Positions 14,705 through 23,642 of a DNA stretch of 64,000 nucleotides are shown in pieces. The stretch is taken from assembly GCF_003284725.1 (NCBI RefSeq), contig NZ_PGTO01000017.1, positions 16,550 through 80,549 of the forward strand, given 5' to 3'. Source of the DNA: Paramagnetospirillum kuznetsovii. GTDB lineage: Bacteria > Pseudomonadota > Alphaproteobacteria > Rhodospirillales > Magnetospirillaceae. Numbering within the stretch: the stretch's first letter is position 1; each line of letters begins with the position of its first letter. A program made the translations under genes and the position numbers. The notes below the pieces were generated by a model that did not search any database, was not told the origin of the DNA, and saw only the letters and a list, made by a program, of their open reading frames with translations.

Positions 14705-15612
14705 TCATGATTCGCTGTCTCGTCATGTCGGATCTCCATAACGAACATGAACACCCGAACGGGCCGCGTCGCCCGACCGCCGAGTGGTTTGGGTTGCGCA
14801 ATGCGCGCCGGGCGTGCCCTGGTCACCCTGACGTCGGTCCTTTTTTGGGTCACCTGCGTGGCGAAAATCTCGGCTTGGTCGTCCTGGCCGGTGATATCGA
14901 CCTCGACCTCCACGGCATCACCTACGCTGATCAGGTGGCGCTGTTTTTGGGTGCGCCGGTGGTCTATGTGATGGGCAACCACTGCGCTTATAACGGCCGT
15001 GATCTGGACAAGCTGATCCCCGATCTTCGGGCGGCCGCCAAGGCCACCTGTGGCCGGGTGACCTTTCTGGAAAACGAACGGGCGACCTTCGAGTTCCGCG
15101 GCGAGAAGCTGCATGTGCTGGGCTGTACGTTATGGACCGATTACGCCTTGTTATCCAAATCAGACGATGACCGCGATGCCGCCATCGTACAGGGCATGCG
15201 CGATGCCGCCGGCGGTCTCAACGATCATCTGTGCATCTATCTGCGCGGCAATCGGTTCGCGCCTGCCATGGCACGCCAGCTGCACGACGTGAGCTTAGCC
15301 TGGCTGCGGCGCGAGATGACGTGGATCCGCGTCACCGAAGGCCCTGACGCCAAGGTCCTCATCGTGACCCATCACGCCCCGATTCCCGATGCCAATCCCC
15401 CGGAATATCGCGGTGGTAAGCTGTCGCCGGCTTTCGCCAGCGACCTGACGGCTGAGATTGAATTGTGGCAGCCCGATTATTGGCTGAACGGCCACACGCA
15501 TTTTAATCACGATGTCCGTATTGGCCGGACGCGCTGTCTCAGTAGCCAGCGCGGCTACGTTTGCAGCGAGGCGGGCGCCGATACTTATGAGCCGCTGGTG
15601 GTGGATCTATAA
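14701..15612 (+). CDS. Calcineurin-like metallophosphoesterase
   Basis: 303 residues from the ATG at 14701, which overlaps the upstream stop. All motifs are present: SDLHNE (10-15), VLAGDIDLD, MGNHCAYN, VTHHAP and NGHTHFNHD, which provide the two-metal site. The substrate is unknown; the fold cleaves phosphomono- or diesters, including nucleic acids. A long insert between the GNH and HH motifs sets it apart from classic phosphatases. Its partner is the DUF7695 protein, and a 49-residue protein follows with a 1-nt overlap. Confidence 0.88.
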   Translation: MIMIRCLVMSDLHNEHEHPNGPRRPTAEWFGLRNARRACPGHPDVGPFLGHLRGENLGLVVLAGDIDLDLHGITYADQVALFLGAPVVYVMGNHCAYNGRDLDKLIPDLRAAAKATCGRVTFLENERATFEFRGEKLHVLGCTLWTDYALLSKSDDDRDAAIVQGMRDAAGGLNDHLCIYLRGNRFAPAMARQLHDVSLAWLRREMTWIRVTEGPDAKVLIVTHHAPIPDANPPEYRGGKLSPAFASDLTAEIELWQPDYWLNGHTHFNHDVRIGRTRCLSSQRGYVCSEAGADTYEPLVVDL

Positions 15613-15761
15613 TGCGCGGCAAGAGCCTCAACCAAGACGAAGTTGACATTCTGCTCTTCGGGCGCGTTGAGCCTCGAATTCCTCTGACCGAGGAAGAAGT
15701 GGCCAGGGGCGCGGACGTTGTGGATGAGCTTTTGTCGGATATCAGGGTTATCGCCTTGTGA
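15612..15761 (+). CDS. Small acidic hypothetical protein
   Basis: 49 residues read from an ATG that shares one base with the metallophosphoesterase stop. The sequence is acidic and helical (IPLTEEEVARGADVVDELLSDI). The tight coupling suggests a real gene with a role tied to the phosphoesterase. No family is recognised. Confidence 0.6.
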   Translation: MRGKSLNQDEVDILLFGRVEPRIPLTEEEVARGADVVDELLSDIRVIAL

Positions 15762-15819
15762 CCTCGTGGTCCCGAAGCGGGACCCTCGGCCAGCAAGGTG
15801 TCCATGAGGATCAAGATTG

Positions 15820-16062
15820 GTGAAGCGAATGACTGACTATCTGATCTGTCCTTCATGCGGCTGGGTCTCCCTTCCGCCGTCGGCGACAACGCAAAAGCAT
15901 ACGTTCCCGGTCTGCGGTAAGCCGCTCTGTTCCGGCCACGGGGCGCCTTTGCGCTCGGCAACCGAGGAAGAAGTCGCTGCGCTACCTGATCTCGTGACGC
16001 TTTCACCGGCGCCATTAAATTCGACCGGGGCGGGGGGCACCACCAAGCTGCAAGGACCGTAG
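15820..16062 (+). CDS. Small zinc-ribbon-like hypothetical protein
   Basis: 80 residues from a GTG at 15820. TTG at 15817 and ATG at 15829 are in frame; GAGGA at 15806-15810 favours the first two. CPSCG and CGKPLCSGH provide Cys/His ligands for one zinc. The C-terminal half is Ala/Thr/Pro-rich and probably disordered. No family is recognised. Confidence 0.5.
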   Translation: MKRMTDYLICPSCGWVSLPPSATTQKHTFPVCGKPLCSGHGAPLRSATEEEVAALPDLVTLSPAPLNSTGAGGTTKLQGP

Positions 16063-16146
16063 GGGTCCCGAGAGAAACTCGGCGAAGTCCGTTGTGGTGG
16101 GTCCAAAGCTTGCGCCATGACGGACACTTAATAATGAGGAGCTTAT

Positions 16147-16344
16147 ATGTCCACATCGAAGCCGGTTGCGCGCAAAACTCCAAGCCCTGAGAGGGTGGCG
16201 TATTTCAGAGCCATGGCAGAGCGCCATTATGCAGATGCCTGCGCCTTTGCCGAGGATATTGGCCTGGGTGGCGACCGCGAAGCAATTAGCGCCGCAGGGG
16301 CCTTCGTTGGCGCCGGCGTGGCAATGGTCAAAGAGGAAGATTGA
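16147..16344 (+). CDS. Small hypothetical protein upstream of repA
   Basis: 65 residues with GAGGAG 6 nt before the ATG. A basic N-terminus precedes an Ala-rich helical part (AERHYADACAFAEDIG). It ends 40 bp before repA and is probably cotranscribed with it. It might be a copy-number or leader protein, but that is only position-based. Confidence 0.5.
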   Translation: MSTSKPVARKTPSPERVAYFRAMAERHYADACAFAEDIGLGGDREAISAAGAFVGAGVAMVKEED

Positions 16345-16384
16345 AGCTGCATCTCGAGCTAGGAGGCGCGCACAGCCCGTAAAA

Positions 16385-17494
16385 ATGACTCGCCCAAATT
16401 TCGCAATTCGAACAATATGTGGTATGTCCGTGAAACTCGATACCCGCCAGCTTGAGTTTGATGTCCTGTTCGACGCGCTGCCCGATGTGGTGCTGCGCGA
16501 TCAAAGAGACGCGCTCGAGCGGCCACTGGTCTCGTTGTCGAAGAACATCAGGACCGAGCCTGTCGAATATCGCGCCGGTGAACTGGTGATCCGTATTCTT
16601 CCGCATCAGGATTTCGGCCAGCCGACTATCTGGGATTACGACATCATCATCTACCTGCTCGGTCAGGTGAACGAGCGATTCCGCCGGGAACGCGATGGCA
16701 AGCCGGCGCCGTCCAGCACCTTGGTAAAGGTCGGACCGAACCAATATGCCAACAAGCCTAACTGGAAATGGAACCGTCCCGGCATTGAAGCCCTGCCGAC
16801 CGAGATCCTTCGAGGGATCCGGCGCGTCCATGACGGGAAAAAATCATCCGGCGTGCTGTTCTCGGATCTTCGTGCTGCGATTGCCCGCCTGCAAACCTGC
16901 GTCATCGAGACCAATCTGTGGCACGGACGCCAGCTGAAGAACTTCCGGCGCTTTACGCTGATCCATGAATTTGAAGAGCTTGAGCCCTCAGAAGCCGGCT
17001 CTGGCGGCATGCGCTTTCTTCTGCCGGAATGGATGATTGAATCGGTTCGCACCCGCAAGGGCATCCTGGCCATCTCGCCCGCCTATTTCGATCTCACCGG
17101 CGGCTTTGAGCGCTTCCTCTATCGCATTGCCCGCAAGGTTGCCGGGCGCCAGGAAAAGGGCTTTACCCTGAAGATGGCAACGTTGCATGAGCGCAGCGGC
17201 TCAGCCATGGACCGCAATGATTTCGCTAAGAGCATCCGCCGCGCAATCAAGGGCGGCAAGATCCCTGATTACACCTTCACTCTGGGCCGCAATCACGACG
17301 GCGAGGAACTGGTGAATATGGTCTGGAACCGTGGATTCAAGGCTGGCACCGACGCCCTGGACGATGATGGCGATGACGCGGGGAATGAAACTCCGTTCGG
17401 ATTCGAAGATGAGATTGTCGATAATACCGCCGTGCACGAAGCCGTCGCTGAAGCTGCTGATTTGTTCGGGCGAATTGCCTCGAAGGATGGCTAA
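16385..17494 (+). CDS. repA: Plasmid replication initiator, RPA/RepA type
   Basis: 369 residues from the ATG at 16385; an ATG at 16424 is also possible. An AGGAGG (16361-16366) is farther upstream than ideal. Two winged-helix-like halves are seen; the middle (GVLFSDLRAAIARLQTC, then FRRFTLIHEFEELEP and FLLPEWMIESVRTRKGILAISPAYFDLTGGFERFLYRIARKVAG) matches replication initiator protein A of alphaproteobacterial and broad-host plasmids. The acidic C-terminus follows. It is immediately upstream of the iteron array it should bind. This is the main evidence that the region is or was a plasmid. Confidence 0.85.
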   Translation: MTRPNFAIRTICGMSVKLDTRQLEFDVLFDALPDVVLRDQRDALERPLVSLSKNIRTEPVEYRAGELVIRILPHQDFGQPTIWDYDIIIYLLGQVNERFRRERDGKPAPSSTLVKVGPNQYANKPNWKWNRPGIEALPTEILRGIRRVHDGKKSSGVLFSDLRAAIARLQTCVIETNLWHGRQLKNFRRFTLIHEFEELEPSEAGSGGMRFLLPEWMIESVRTRKGILAISPAYFDLTGGFERFLYRIARKVAGRQEKGFTLKMATLHERSGSAMDRNDFAKSIRRAIKGGKIPDYTFTLGRNHDGEELVNMVWNRGFKAGTDALDDDGDDAGNETPFGFEDEIVDNTAVHEAVAEAADLFGRIASKDG

Positions 17495-17499
17495 GAAAT

Positions 17500-17920
17500 G
17501 ACTGGAACAGCGTTCCTTGTGACAGCAAAGCTGCCGCAAGGAACGATACTCCGTTCGATAAACCACCATCTGAGCTTCAGAATCGGCCAACCGGCTGAAA
17601 ACACTGCATTGTGGAATGTCGAGGTGCAAGCCATTGACTCACACGATTCTTTTCCGAGAGTCCGAACGGAGTATCGTTCCTTAGAGCAACCGACGCCGAC
17701 CAGTAGGCCAATCTGTGGATAAGTCCACCAAACAACGGAGTATCATTCCTCAACGAACGGAAGATCATTCCTTGTGAACGTAGTATCACTACCCTGGCAA
17801 ACGGAGTATCGCTCCTTTAACGCAAAGCGATAACTCACTGTTAGATAAAGCCGCCTTGTGGTTATCCACACCCGCCTAACTGATTCTATAAACTATATCT
17901 AACTGAATCTAAACCCAGCT
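17500..17920 (+). other. Iteron-type replication origin (oriV)
   Basis: Directly after repA come several copies of a 20-bp iteron with core ACGGAGTATCGTTCCT: inverted at 17538-17557, direct at 17663-17682, 17732-17751, 17754-17773, 17774-17793 (degenerate) and 17798-17817. The last four are spaced 22 bp. Perfect DnaA boxes lie at 17714-17722 (reverse) and 17862-17870, and an AT-rich tract at about 17880-17912 could be the unwinding element. This matches iteron-controlled plasmid origins. Confidence 0.85.
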
Positions 17921-18286
17921 TCAGCCAAGGAACGTTCCTACGTTCAATAAACGGGATCCACTGGCACTGCTCACCTTCGTCTTGCGGACAGATTAAAACC
18001 CCTGCGCAATAACAAACTACCTTCAAGCGCCTATTCCCCAACAAAACTCAATCTGACCGCCTGTTATCCCTCCTCACTCCTGCCAGAACATAAAATGGGT
18101 GCGCTTCGCAGCACCCCTGAATTGCTCTTCAATATGGAGCAAATGTCGCTTTTTGGGATTCTCTCGCACCGCTGGAGTTTGCCGAACAGTCCAGGGTTGA
18201 GTTAGGATCTACAGCTTTGTCATTCCTTGACACGAAATGAACAGCCGGATTTTCAACCTTCGCACCACCGTTGTCCGCCCGTATTG
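17921..18286. other. No gene recognised; origin-distal region
   Basis: Low-GC stretch after the origin with no convincing frame. One sequence near 17935 (GGAACGTTCCTACGTTC) resembles a damaged iteron. The rest may separate the origin from the small ribbon-helix-like gene. Confidence 0.4.
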
Positions 18287-18598
18287 TCAATCATTTGCCG
18301 GTGGCAAGCCTGGCACTCGAGGCCGACGGACACCACTCCATTTGCGCGGCGCACCCTTCGGCGGCCCGGGTGAGAAGGTCTGGACGGCAGCGATCAGCTT
18401 GAGGCGATCAGCGGGCTCAACCTCGTAAAGCAATTGCAGGGCAGCGCGGCAGATCTGCGACAGCGTAACCTTCAGGCCAGCCTTCATGGCGAGATCTTCC
18501 ATCTCGAGCAGGCGAAGGTTCTCGTCGGGGGGCATACTGATCGCAGCTTTCACCACCTTCTTGCCGCTCTGCTTCACGCTACCGTCGTCCAGGGCCAT
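18287..18598 (-). CDS. Small ribbon-helix-helix-like plasmid protein
   Basis: 103 residues from the ATG at 18598; GGAG is 5 nt upstream. VVKAAISMPPDENLRLLEMEDLAMKAGLKVTLSQICRAALQLL has a short strand followed by two helices, as in CopG/ParD-type regulators. The C-terminus is basic and Pro-rich. A place next to the origin fits copy-number or partition control. The fold assignment is tentative. Confidence 0.5.
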   Translation of the reverse strand: MALDDGSVKQSGKKVVKAAISMPPDENLRLLEMEDLAMKAGLKVTLSQICRAALQLLYEVEPADRLKLIAAVQTFSPGPPKGAPRKWSGVRRPRVPGLPPAND

Positions 18599-18750
18599 GG
18601 CCACTCCAATGAAATAAAAATATCAAAAGCTTTTAGCGATATAGCGGGGGGCACAATACGCAAATCGCATTATACTACTATACTACCAATATGGGCAGGG
18701 TTTCAAACGTGACAACGAAGCGGCTTTTGACGCCGCGTGATCCCCGTATT

Positions 18751-19662
18751 CTAAGCACCCACCTTCTTCCCGAGCCGGTACAACCGCGAACGCGTCCGCG
18801 CAAAGCCCAACCGCTCGTCGATCCAGATCACCGGACTCGTCCGACTCAGCCGATCTCCCGACAAATGCGGGTGCCCGGTGACGCGCTGCGCCGTCAGAAA
18901 AACAGATCCGTCGCGCTCGAATTCCCGCCATTGATCGACGGTGGCCACCACCTCGTCCTCAGGCGGCGGTACGAACTCCTTCGGCGCCCGGCGGCCAACA
19001 GAGCCAACGTTTTCCACAATGGCGTTGGCCACAAGGATCTCGCGCTCGGTGAGCCGTCCGGCCGCCAGATCGGCACGGAGACCATCAAGGAAGATCGCCG
19101 TGGCGATGATTGCGCCACCGGCCTGCTCACCGATTTCCACCAGCCCAGGCCCGGACGCGTCACGCGGCAAAGCCTGCCGCAGACATTGGCCCGCCGGCGA
19201 CAGGTCAAACAGGTCGGCCGAAGCAGAAATGAGCGTCAGATTGGCCTTGGTAAAATGGCGCGGCTGGCTTTGGTCATACGGGATTTCAGGTAATTCCAAA
19301 GGACGCTCAGCCAAACCAAGGACGCTGCGGGCCATCACCACGGGCATGGCAAGCCGCCATCCGTATTGGCGCGCCATTGCCGCGGCGACGAGGTGCGGTG
19401 CAGGCATATCAGGGGTGCCGGCACCTCCATATTGGGCCAGCATCAAGGTGCCGAGGGGGTCGCGCCAGCCGAAGATATGCGGTGCAATACGGATAGCATC
19501 GCCCTTGCGCAGGATCTCTGCGAATTCACGTCTGGCGGCCGCGTCTTTGAGGTCGACAGCGCCCATTGCGATGGTATCGAGATACTGTTCGCGGTGAATG
19601 AGATTGGGCAGCAGGGCGGCGACGGTATAGCCGCCCGCATTGCGTCCATCTAACTTAACCAT
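18751..19662 (-). CDS. Hypothetical protein, last gene of the nine-gene operon
   Basis: 303 residues from the ATG at 19662, preceded by GGGAGG 6 nt upstream; longer forms lack a site. It begins MVKLDGRNAGGYTVAALLPNLI and has alternating helical and loop segments; no catalytic motif stands out. The end (WIDERLGFARTRSRLYRLGKK) is basic. It overlaps the preceding gene by 8 nt, so it belongs to the operon with the HAD and PPP phosphatase genes. I do not recognise a family. Confidence 0.7.
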   Translation of the reverse strand: MVKLDGRNAGGYTVAALLPNLIHREQYLDTIAMGAVDLKDAAARREFAEILRKGDAIRIAPHIFGWRDPLGTLMLAQYGGAGTPDMPAPHLVAAAMARQYGWRLAMPVVMARSVLGLAERPLELPEIPYDQSQPRHFTKANLTLISASADLFDLSPAGQCLRQALPRDASGPGLVEIGEQAGGAIIATAIFLDGLRADLAAGRLTEREILVANAIVENVGSVGRRAPKEFVPPPEDEVVATVDQWREFERDGSVFLTAQRVTGHPHLSGDRLSRTSPVIWIDERLGFARTRSRLYRLGKKVGA

Positions 19663-20266
19663 TTTCGCCCTCCCATTTCTCGCGGCGCCGGATCTCCCAG
19701 GCTTCGGCATCAATGAAGACCGGCACCCAGCCTGCATTTTCATCGCCTTCAATCCACCAGCCATCGACGAGGCTATGCAGCCGCCTCAGTTCTGCGGCCG
19801 TCTCTGCCAAGCCATGGGTTTCACCGCGCCAGCGCGATGATGAAGTGTCGATTTCGCCAAACATGAGTTCCCAGGCGACGATCTCGGTATTCCACATCCA
19901 GGACGAATATTCCTGAGCACAGGCAACGTCGGACATGGCCTCGCGCAGGGCGATGGCCGGATGGCGCGGCAGGTAATCCTCAGTCCACCAGCTGTCGAGC
20001 CAGGCCCAAGCGTCGCGCAGTTGGGGGTTCGGCAGAACAAGAGAGAGTCCGCTGTCTCGAAAGTCCCGTCCTTCCATCCAGATTGCCCAATGCGAAGCCG
20101 ATTGCGGCTCGGCGGAATGGCAGTGGTTTTTTCGCAGTTGGATGGGGCCGTACTTCCAAGGCACCGGGCTGCTTTCGATGTGGCAGGCCGTCGCCTCGAC
20201 CAAGGCAGCAAGCCAGGACCCCAAGATGATGTCATCAGACGTGCCGGCTGCAGGGATTTTCACCAT
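19655..20266 (-). CDS. Hypothetical Trp-rich protein
   Basis: 203 residues, unusually rich in tryptophan (over a dozen), for example AWAWLDSWWTEDYLPRHPAI and WMWNTEIVAWELMFGE. It overlaps the HAD gene by 7 nt and the next gene by 8 nt. No domain is recognised; the composition suggests a compact soluble fold rather than a membrane protein. Confidence 0.68.
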   Translation of the reverse strand: MVKIPAAGTSDDIILGSWLAALVEATACHIESSPVPWKYGPIQLRKNHCHSAEPQSASHWAIWMEGRDFRDSGLSLVLPNPQLRDAWAWLDSWWTEDYLPRHPAIALREAMSDVACAQEYSSWMWNTEIVAWELMFGEIDTSSSRWRGETHGLAETAAELRRLHSLVDGWWIEGDENAGWVPVFIDAEAWEIRRREKWEGENG

Positions 20267-21177
20267 ATTCTCACCTTCGAAATCCGACGAAGTTCGGCCA
20301 AGGCCTCACGGTCGCCGGCCAGGATGCGGTCGACCAGCTTTTCGTCTTCGAAATCCGGCGCCCAAGCCCGCTCGGGCCAGGACGGAAGATCCTCGCGCAG
20401 CCGGTCGATCTCGGCTTGCGGAACCACCACCTCAGGCACTGTCGGGCACTCGGTCATCCCGCCGCCGATATAGGTAAAGGGCACGTTGTCGATCAGCAGA
20501 ACGACCAGGCGGTCATTGGACTCGTAGCTGGAAAACTCGGCGCGCGAGAGCGTCCGCTCGATTCTGATGGTCCTGGATTGATCGAATAGCGGATCTTCAA
20601 CGCCGAAGAAGTCGAGCGCTTTACGGTAATCGGCCGGGCTGAACCCGACTGCCGGATCAACCTGGACCATCAAGCCCTGCGGATGGCGCGCCATGGGGCT
20701 GTAAGGCCGTCCGTCGTCATCTAAATCACTCGGTTCATCGGACTCGCTCGAGCGCCAGACATCGCTGTCATCGATGACCACAAACTGCTCGATGACCTCA
20801 CCGCGCTCTTCAGCGCTGTCGAGCCAAAGCGAGATATCGTGGATTTTCGGCGAGGTGAATTTCCAAGGGCAACAGGGCTTCTCATGCAGATATGCGGCCT
20901 CAACGCCCTGGGAGATCAGATGAGCCACAGTCTCCCTATCGCCGACCGACTTCCGCCAGGACGAATGCACCACGATCTTGGCGCCGCTCAACTGGGCCAG
21001 GCGGTTAAGCCAGGCCACGGCCACCGGATCGAAGGTCGCCGGCTGAGATTCGAGCAGGGTCAAACCGACGCCATCGGTGGCCCTGAAAGCCTCGAGACGC
21101 GCGATATTGGCAGGCAACGCATGGGCGCGGCCGGTCAAAATTACGTCATCTATATCCAAAAACGCGATCTTGGTCAC
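20260..21177 (-). CDS. HAD-superfamily protein (Swiss-Army-Knife RNA-repair HAD type)
   Basis: 305 residues. The N-terminus has the HAD motif I FLDIDDVILTG, then KIVVHSSWRK (motif II serine) and FVVIDDSDVW (motif IV aspartates). The pattern (DIDDVL, SSWR, IDD) is that of the HAD domain named after Swiss Army Knife RNA repair proteins, where it may remove terminal phosphates. The C-terminal 150 residues are unknown. The ATG overlaps the upstream phosphatase stop by 4 nt. Pairing of two phosphatase folds in one operon is noteworthy. Confidence 0.72.
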   Translation of the reverse strand: MTKIAFLDIDDVILTGRAHALPANIARLEAFRATDGVGLTLLESQPATFDPVAVAWLNRLAQLSGAKIVVHSSWRKSVGDRETVAHLISQGVEAAYLHEKPCCPWKFTSPKIHDISLWLDSAEERGEVIEQFVVIDDSDVWRSSESDEPSDLDDDGRPYSPMARHPQGLMVQVDPAVGFSPADYRKALDFFGVEDPLFDQSRTIRIERTLSRAEFSSYESNDRLVVLLIDNVPFTYIGGGMTECPTVPEVVVPQAEIDRLREDLPSWPERAWAPDFEDEKLVDRILAGDREALAELRRISKVRIW

Positions 21178-21899
21178 GTCAGCACCTCCACTCGCCCATC
21201 GTTAAACAGCGCCACTGCGCTCAGTTTTCCACCCGGATAGCCGGCACCGGTGTCCACGCAGATCCGGTGCGGGTGGACGTCCACCTGCTTGCTGCGCGAG
21301 ACGAAATGACCATGGACGACGCAGGCGCCGAGGCGCTCTCGCAGATTGGGCGCCAGGGCGTCATGATCGTGCTGGAACATGTCGATGTCGCCGTAGATCA
21401 TCGGCATAGCCGTTTGCTGGTCCAGAGCCCTATTGGGATTAACGCCAGCATGGCTGAAAAACCACGGACCGTAGCGGTGACTAACGGAAGCCTTCAGGGC
21501 CGCCAGAAAGGCCTTATGCGCCGGCGGGATGGCCTGGCGGAAATGCTTAATGGACAGCTTGAAATTCCGCGCCGGGAAATGGCCGAAGCTATCCATGCAT
21601 TTCTGGCCGCCGTGCTCGCTGACCCAGTCCCAGCTCGGCAAGCCGCCTTCGCAAACGCCGACCAGCACCAGGTCGTGATTGCCAAGCAGGAAGACCGGTT
21701 CGAACTGATCCATCTTGGGCCCGGTCAAAATATCAAGCACGCCCTTGCTGTCGGGACCGCGGTCGATGTAATCGCCCAGGCACACCACCTTCGGGCGGTC
21801 AATGCCGGCGCCGGCGGCGTGCAGGTGAATTTGCCGCAGCAAGGCGTCCAGCTGCTCAGCGCAGCCGTGGACGTCTCCGATGGCGTAAATCCTGTCCAT
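21174..21899 (-). CDS. PPP-family Ser/Thr or dinucleotide phosphatase
   Basis: 241 residues. YAIGDVHGCAEQL, VCLGDYIDRGPDS, FLLGNHD, FFSHAGVNP and VVHGHFVSR are the five PPP-superfamily motifs with all metal ligands. Relatives include bacterial lambda-type protein phosphatases, ApaH-like dinucleotide hydrolases and the phosphatase domain of Pnkp RNA-repair enzymes. It overlaps the HAD gene by 4 nt (21174-21177) and is one base from the gene upstream. Confidence 0.88.
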   Translation of the reverse strand: MDRIYAIGDVHGCAEQLDALLRQIHLHAAGAGIDRPKVVCLGDYIDRGPDSKGVLDILTGPKMDQFEPVFLLGNHDLVLVGVCEGGLPSWDWVSEHGGQKCMDSFGHFPARNFKLSIKHFRQAIPPAHKAFLAALKASVSHRYGPWFFSHAGVNPNRALDQQTAMPMIYGDIDMFQHDHDALAPNLRERLGACVVHGHFVSRSKQVDVHPHRICVDTGAGYPGGKLSAVALFNDGRVEVLT

Positions 21900-21900
21900 G

Positions 21901-22230
21901 TTAGATTCCGCTTAGCTTTTGAGGGTCGAGAAATTCGCCGACGGTAAGATCGACAACGCCTTCGTCGGTAATGCGGACAATCTTTTCGGGCAGACCGAGC
22001 AATACGGCTTCCTGACCGTCATAATCAAAGATCGTCCACCCAAGGCCGTCAGGCACCTCGACCGCCAACAGGCCACAGCCGGGATTAGCCTCGACCATGC
22101 TGATCAGCCACGGATTACTGCGCGGCAGGGCAGCCACTTCGTCCTTCGGACGCCCGAAAATTGTCTTGCTGAGGCCATGCAGTTTTCCGACAGGGAATCC
22201 GCCCCATCCGCGCGAGATTACGACTTTCAT
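21901..22230 (-). CDS. Hypothetical small protein
   Basis: 109 residues with a mixed alpha/beta pattern (GWTIFDYDGQEAVLLGLPEKIVRITDEG). It overlaps the upstream gene by 4 nt and is followed after one base by the phosphatase gene. No family is recognised. The length and tight packing support a real gene. Confidence 0.6.
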   Translation of the reverse strand: MKVVISRGWGGFPVGKLHGLSKTIFGRPKDEVAALPRSNPWLISMVEANPGCGLLAVEVPDGLGWTIFDYDGQEAVLLGLPEKIVRITDEGVVDLTVGEFLDPQKLSGI

Positions 22231-23120
22231 TTCAGCACCTCATCTTCCGGCAGACCTTTGAGCCACCGCCATGTCTTCGCCAGTTCATCAAGCTGACCCT
22301 TGCAATTTGACTTCGGTAATTCGCCGGCGATCTTTTGTTCACGCGGCCTGGAATGCCAGGTGTCTAAAACCGCTTGGTGGTCGATATATCGCTGTTCCTC
22401 ATCGGCAACATGGGCCAGCCGAGCGTCCAGCTCATCGATGGAGCGGCCGTAGAGCTGGGCCAGATCCAGGAAAGCCTCGCGCGCCTGGATGATCTTGAAC
22501 GGCAAGCCTTCTGTGCCGCCCAGGTGCTCCAGGACACCTTCGGGATCCAGCGCAATAACCAGGCTTTCAGCCGTGATCATCGCCGAAAGAACAATGCGAT
22601 CGGTCCCAAGGTAATTCCCCTCGCCACCTCTAAGGAGCTCAACAAATTCCAGCATGGGCTGACCGCGAAAATCACGCCGAATGGCCAGGGCGTAAGCGGA
22701 AACCGGGTCGTCTTCACCGGGGATTTCGCTGAGAGACGGACTGCCTGCCGAGGGGCGATAGGATTTGTAAGCACAGTCGTGCACATTGCACATGACCGAA
22801 TGCCAGCCGTTATTCCGCATCCGGCCGCGGCAGCCGCAATGGATGCATGTCACAAAAGACCGGGCCTCAGCCCTGGTCCTCGCATCGGCGACGAACTGCT
22901 TAAATCTATCGCTCACGGTGTAGTAAATCCGCAGCGTGCCGAACTTTTCCTTGATCTGGGCTACCGCAAACTCATTGCAGGGAATGTGAGCCACAGCATG
23001 GCAAAATTCCTCAAGAATGCCGACCCAACCGGATTCGATCTCCAGGCCGCGCCAGCCACGGCGACGCATCTCATCGCGCAGCGCCTGCATCCGTTCAGCT
23101 CTGTTGGGTTCCTGGGGCAT
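22227..23120 (-). CDS. Hypothetical protein with central zinc-finger-like module
   Basis: 297 residues from the ATG at 23120. AAAGGA lies near the stop of the preceding gene. Residues around 60-130 read QIKEKFGTLRIYYTV and then CIHCGCRGRMRNNGWHSVMCNVH, a module found in many small plasmid and phage proteins with four Cys and a His that may bind zinc. The C-terminal 160 residues are helical. Its role is unknown; it is cotranscribed with the other operon genes. Confidence 0.65.
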   Translation of the reverse strand: MPQEPNRAERMQALRDEMRRRGWRGLEIESGWVGILEEFCHAVAHIPCNEFAVAQIKEKFGTLRIYYTVSDRFKQFVADARTRAEARSFVTCIHCGCRGRMRNNGWHSVMCNVHDCAYKSYRPSAGSPSLSEIPGEDDPVSAYALAIRRDFRGQPMLEFVELLRGGEGNYLGTDRIVLSAMITAESLVIALDPEGVLEHLGGTEGLPFKIIQAREAFLDLAQLYGRSIDELDARLAHVADEEQRYIDHQAVLDTWHSRPREQKIAGELPKSNCKGQLDELAKTWRWLKGLPEDEVLK

Positions 23121-23122
23121 TT

Positions 23123-23638
23123 TTAGCGATCCTTTAGGGCCTGAAAGGCTTTGATGTTCTTCATCACCACCTTGCGGGAAAGCAGGCGTTCCACTTCCGC
23201 GATGACGACCTCCAGGCCCGACGGCGTATCGATCAGATCCACGGGGCACTGGTTGCCAAGCTTGGCGGAAGGCGTGGCCATCCAGGTTCTGACCGCTTGC
23301 TGGTCCAGCTCGTAGATGTTCGCAAGCATGGCGCTCAGATAGCCCAGTCGCTTGATATCCACATTCGGCGGCACTAGACCGAGCATTGCTTCAACTTCCG
23401 CACGCATTTTGATTTCCTTGGATCTGTCGGCCACATTTCGGGCGGCATGAAGGTGATTGTCAGACGTTGAGAGGAAGCCAAAGTGTGGCAATGCCAGCGC
23501 ATCGAGCAGCTCTCTATCCAGACACTCAATCGAAATAGCCTTCCTTTCCTGACCGCGCCGGCGCTTCAGGAAAAGCGCGCGATATCTCGCGTTCGGCCAA
23601 TGCCGCGACAAGAGCCGCCACATGGGATTGGATTGCCG
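23123..23638 (-). CDS. DUF2384-like (MbcA/ParS toxin-binding) protein
   Basis: 171 residues from a GTG at 23638, with GAGGA 8 nt upstream. The C-terminal 100 residues (EVEAMLGLVPPNVDIKRLGYLSAMLANIYELDQQAVRTWM, ending SGLEVVIAEVERLLSRKV) fit the toxin-binding domain of Xre/MbcA/ParS antitoxins. No RES toxin is adjacent, so this is the second such orphan in the window. It starts 5 bp after the preceding gene. Confidence 0.5.
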   Translation of the reverse strand, partial: RQSNPMWRLLSRHWPNARYRALFLKRRRGQERKAISIECLDRELLDALALPHFGFLSTSDNHLHAARNVADRSKEIKMRAEVEAMLGLVPPNVDIKRLGYLSAMLANIYELDQQAVRTWMATPSAKLGNQCPVDLIDTPSGLEVVIAEVERLLSRKVVMKNIKAFQALKDR

Positions 23639-23642
23639 CACC

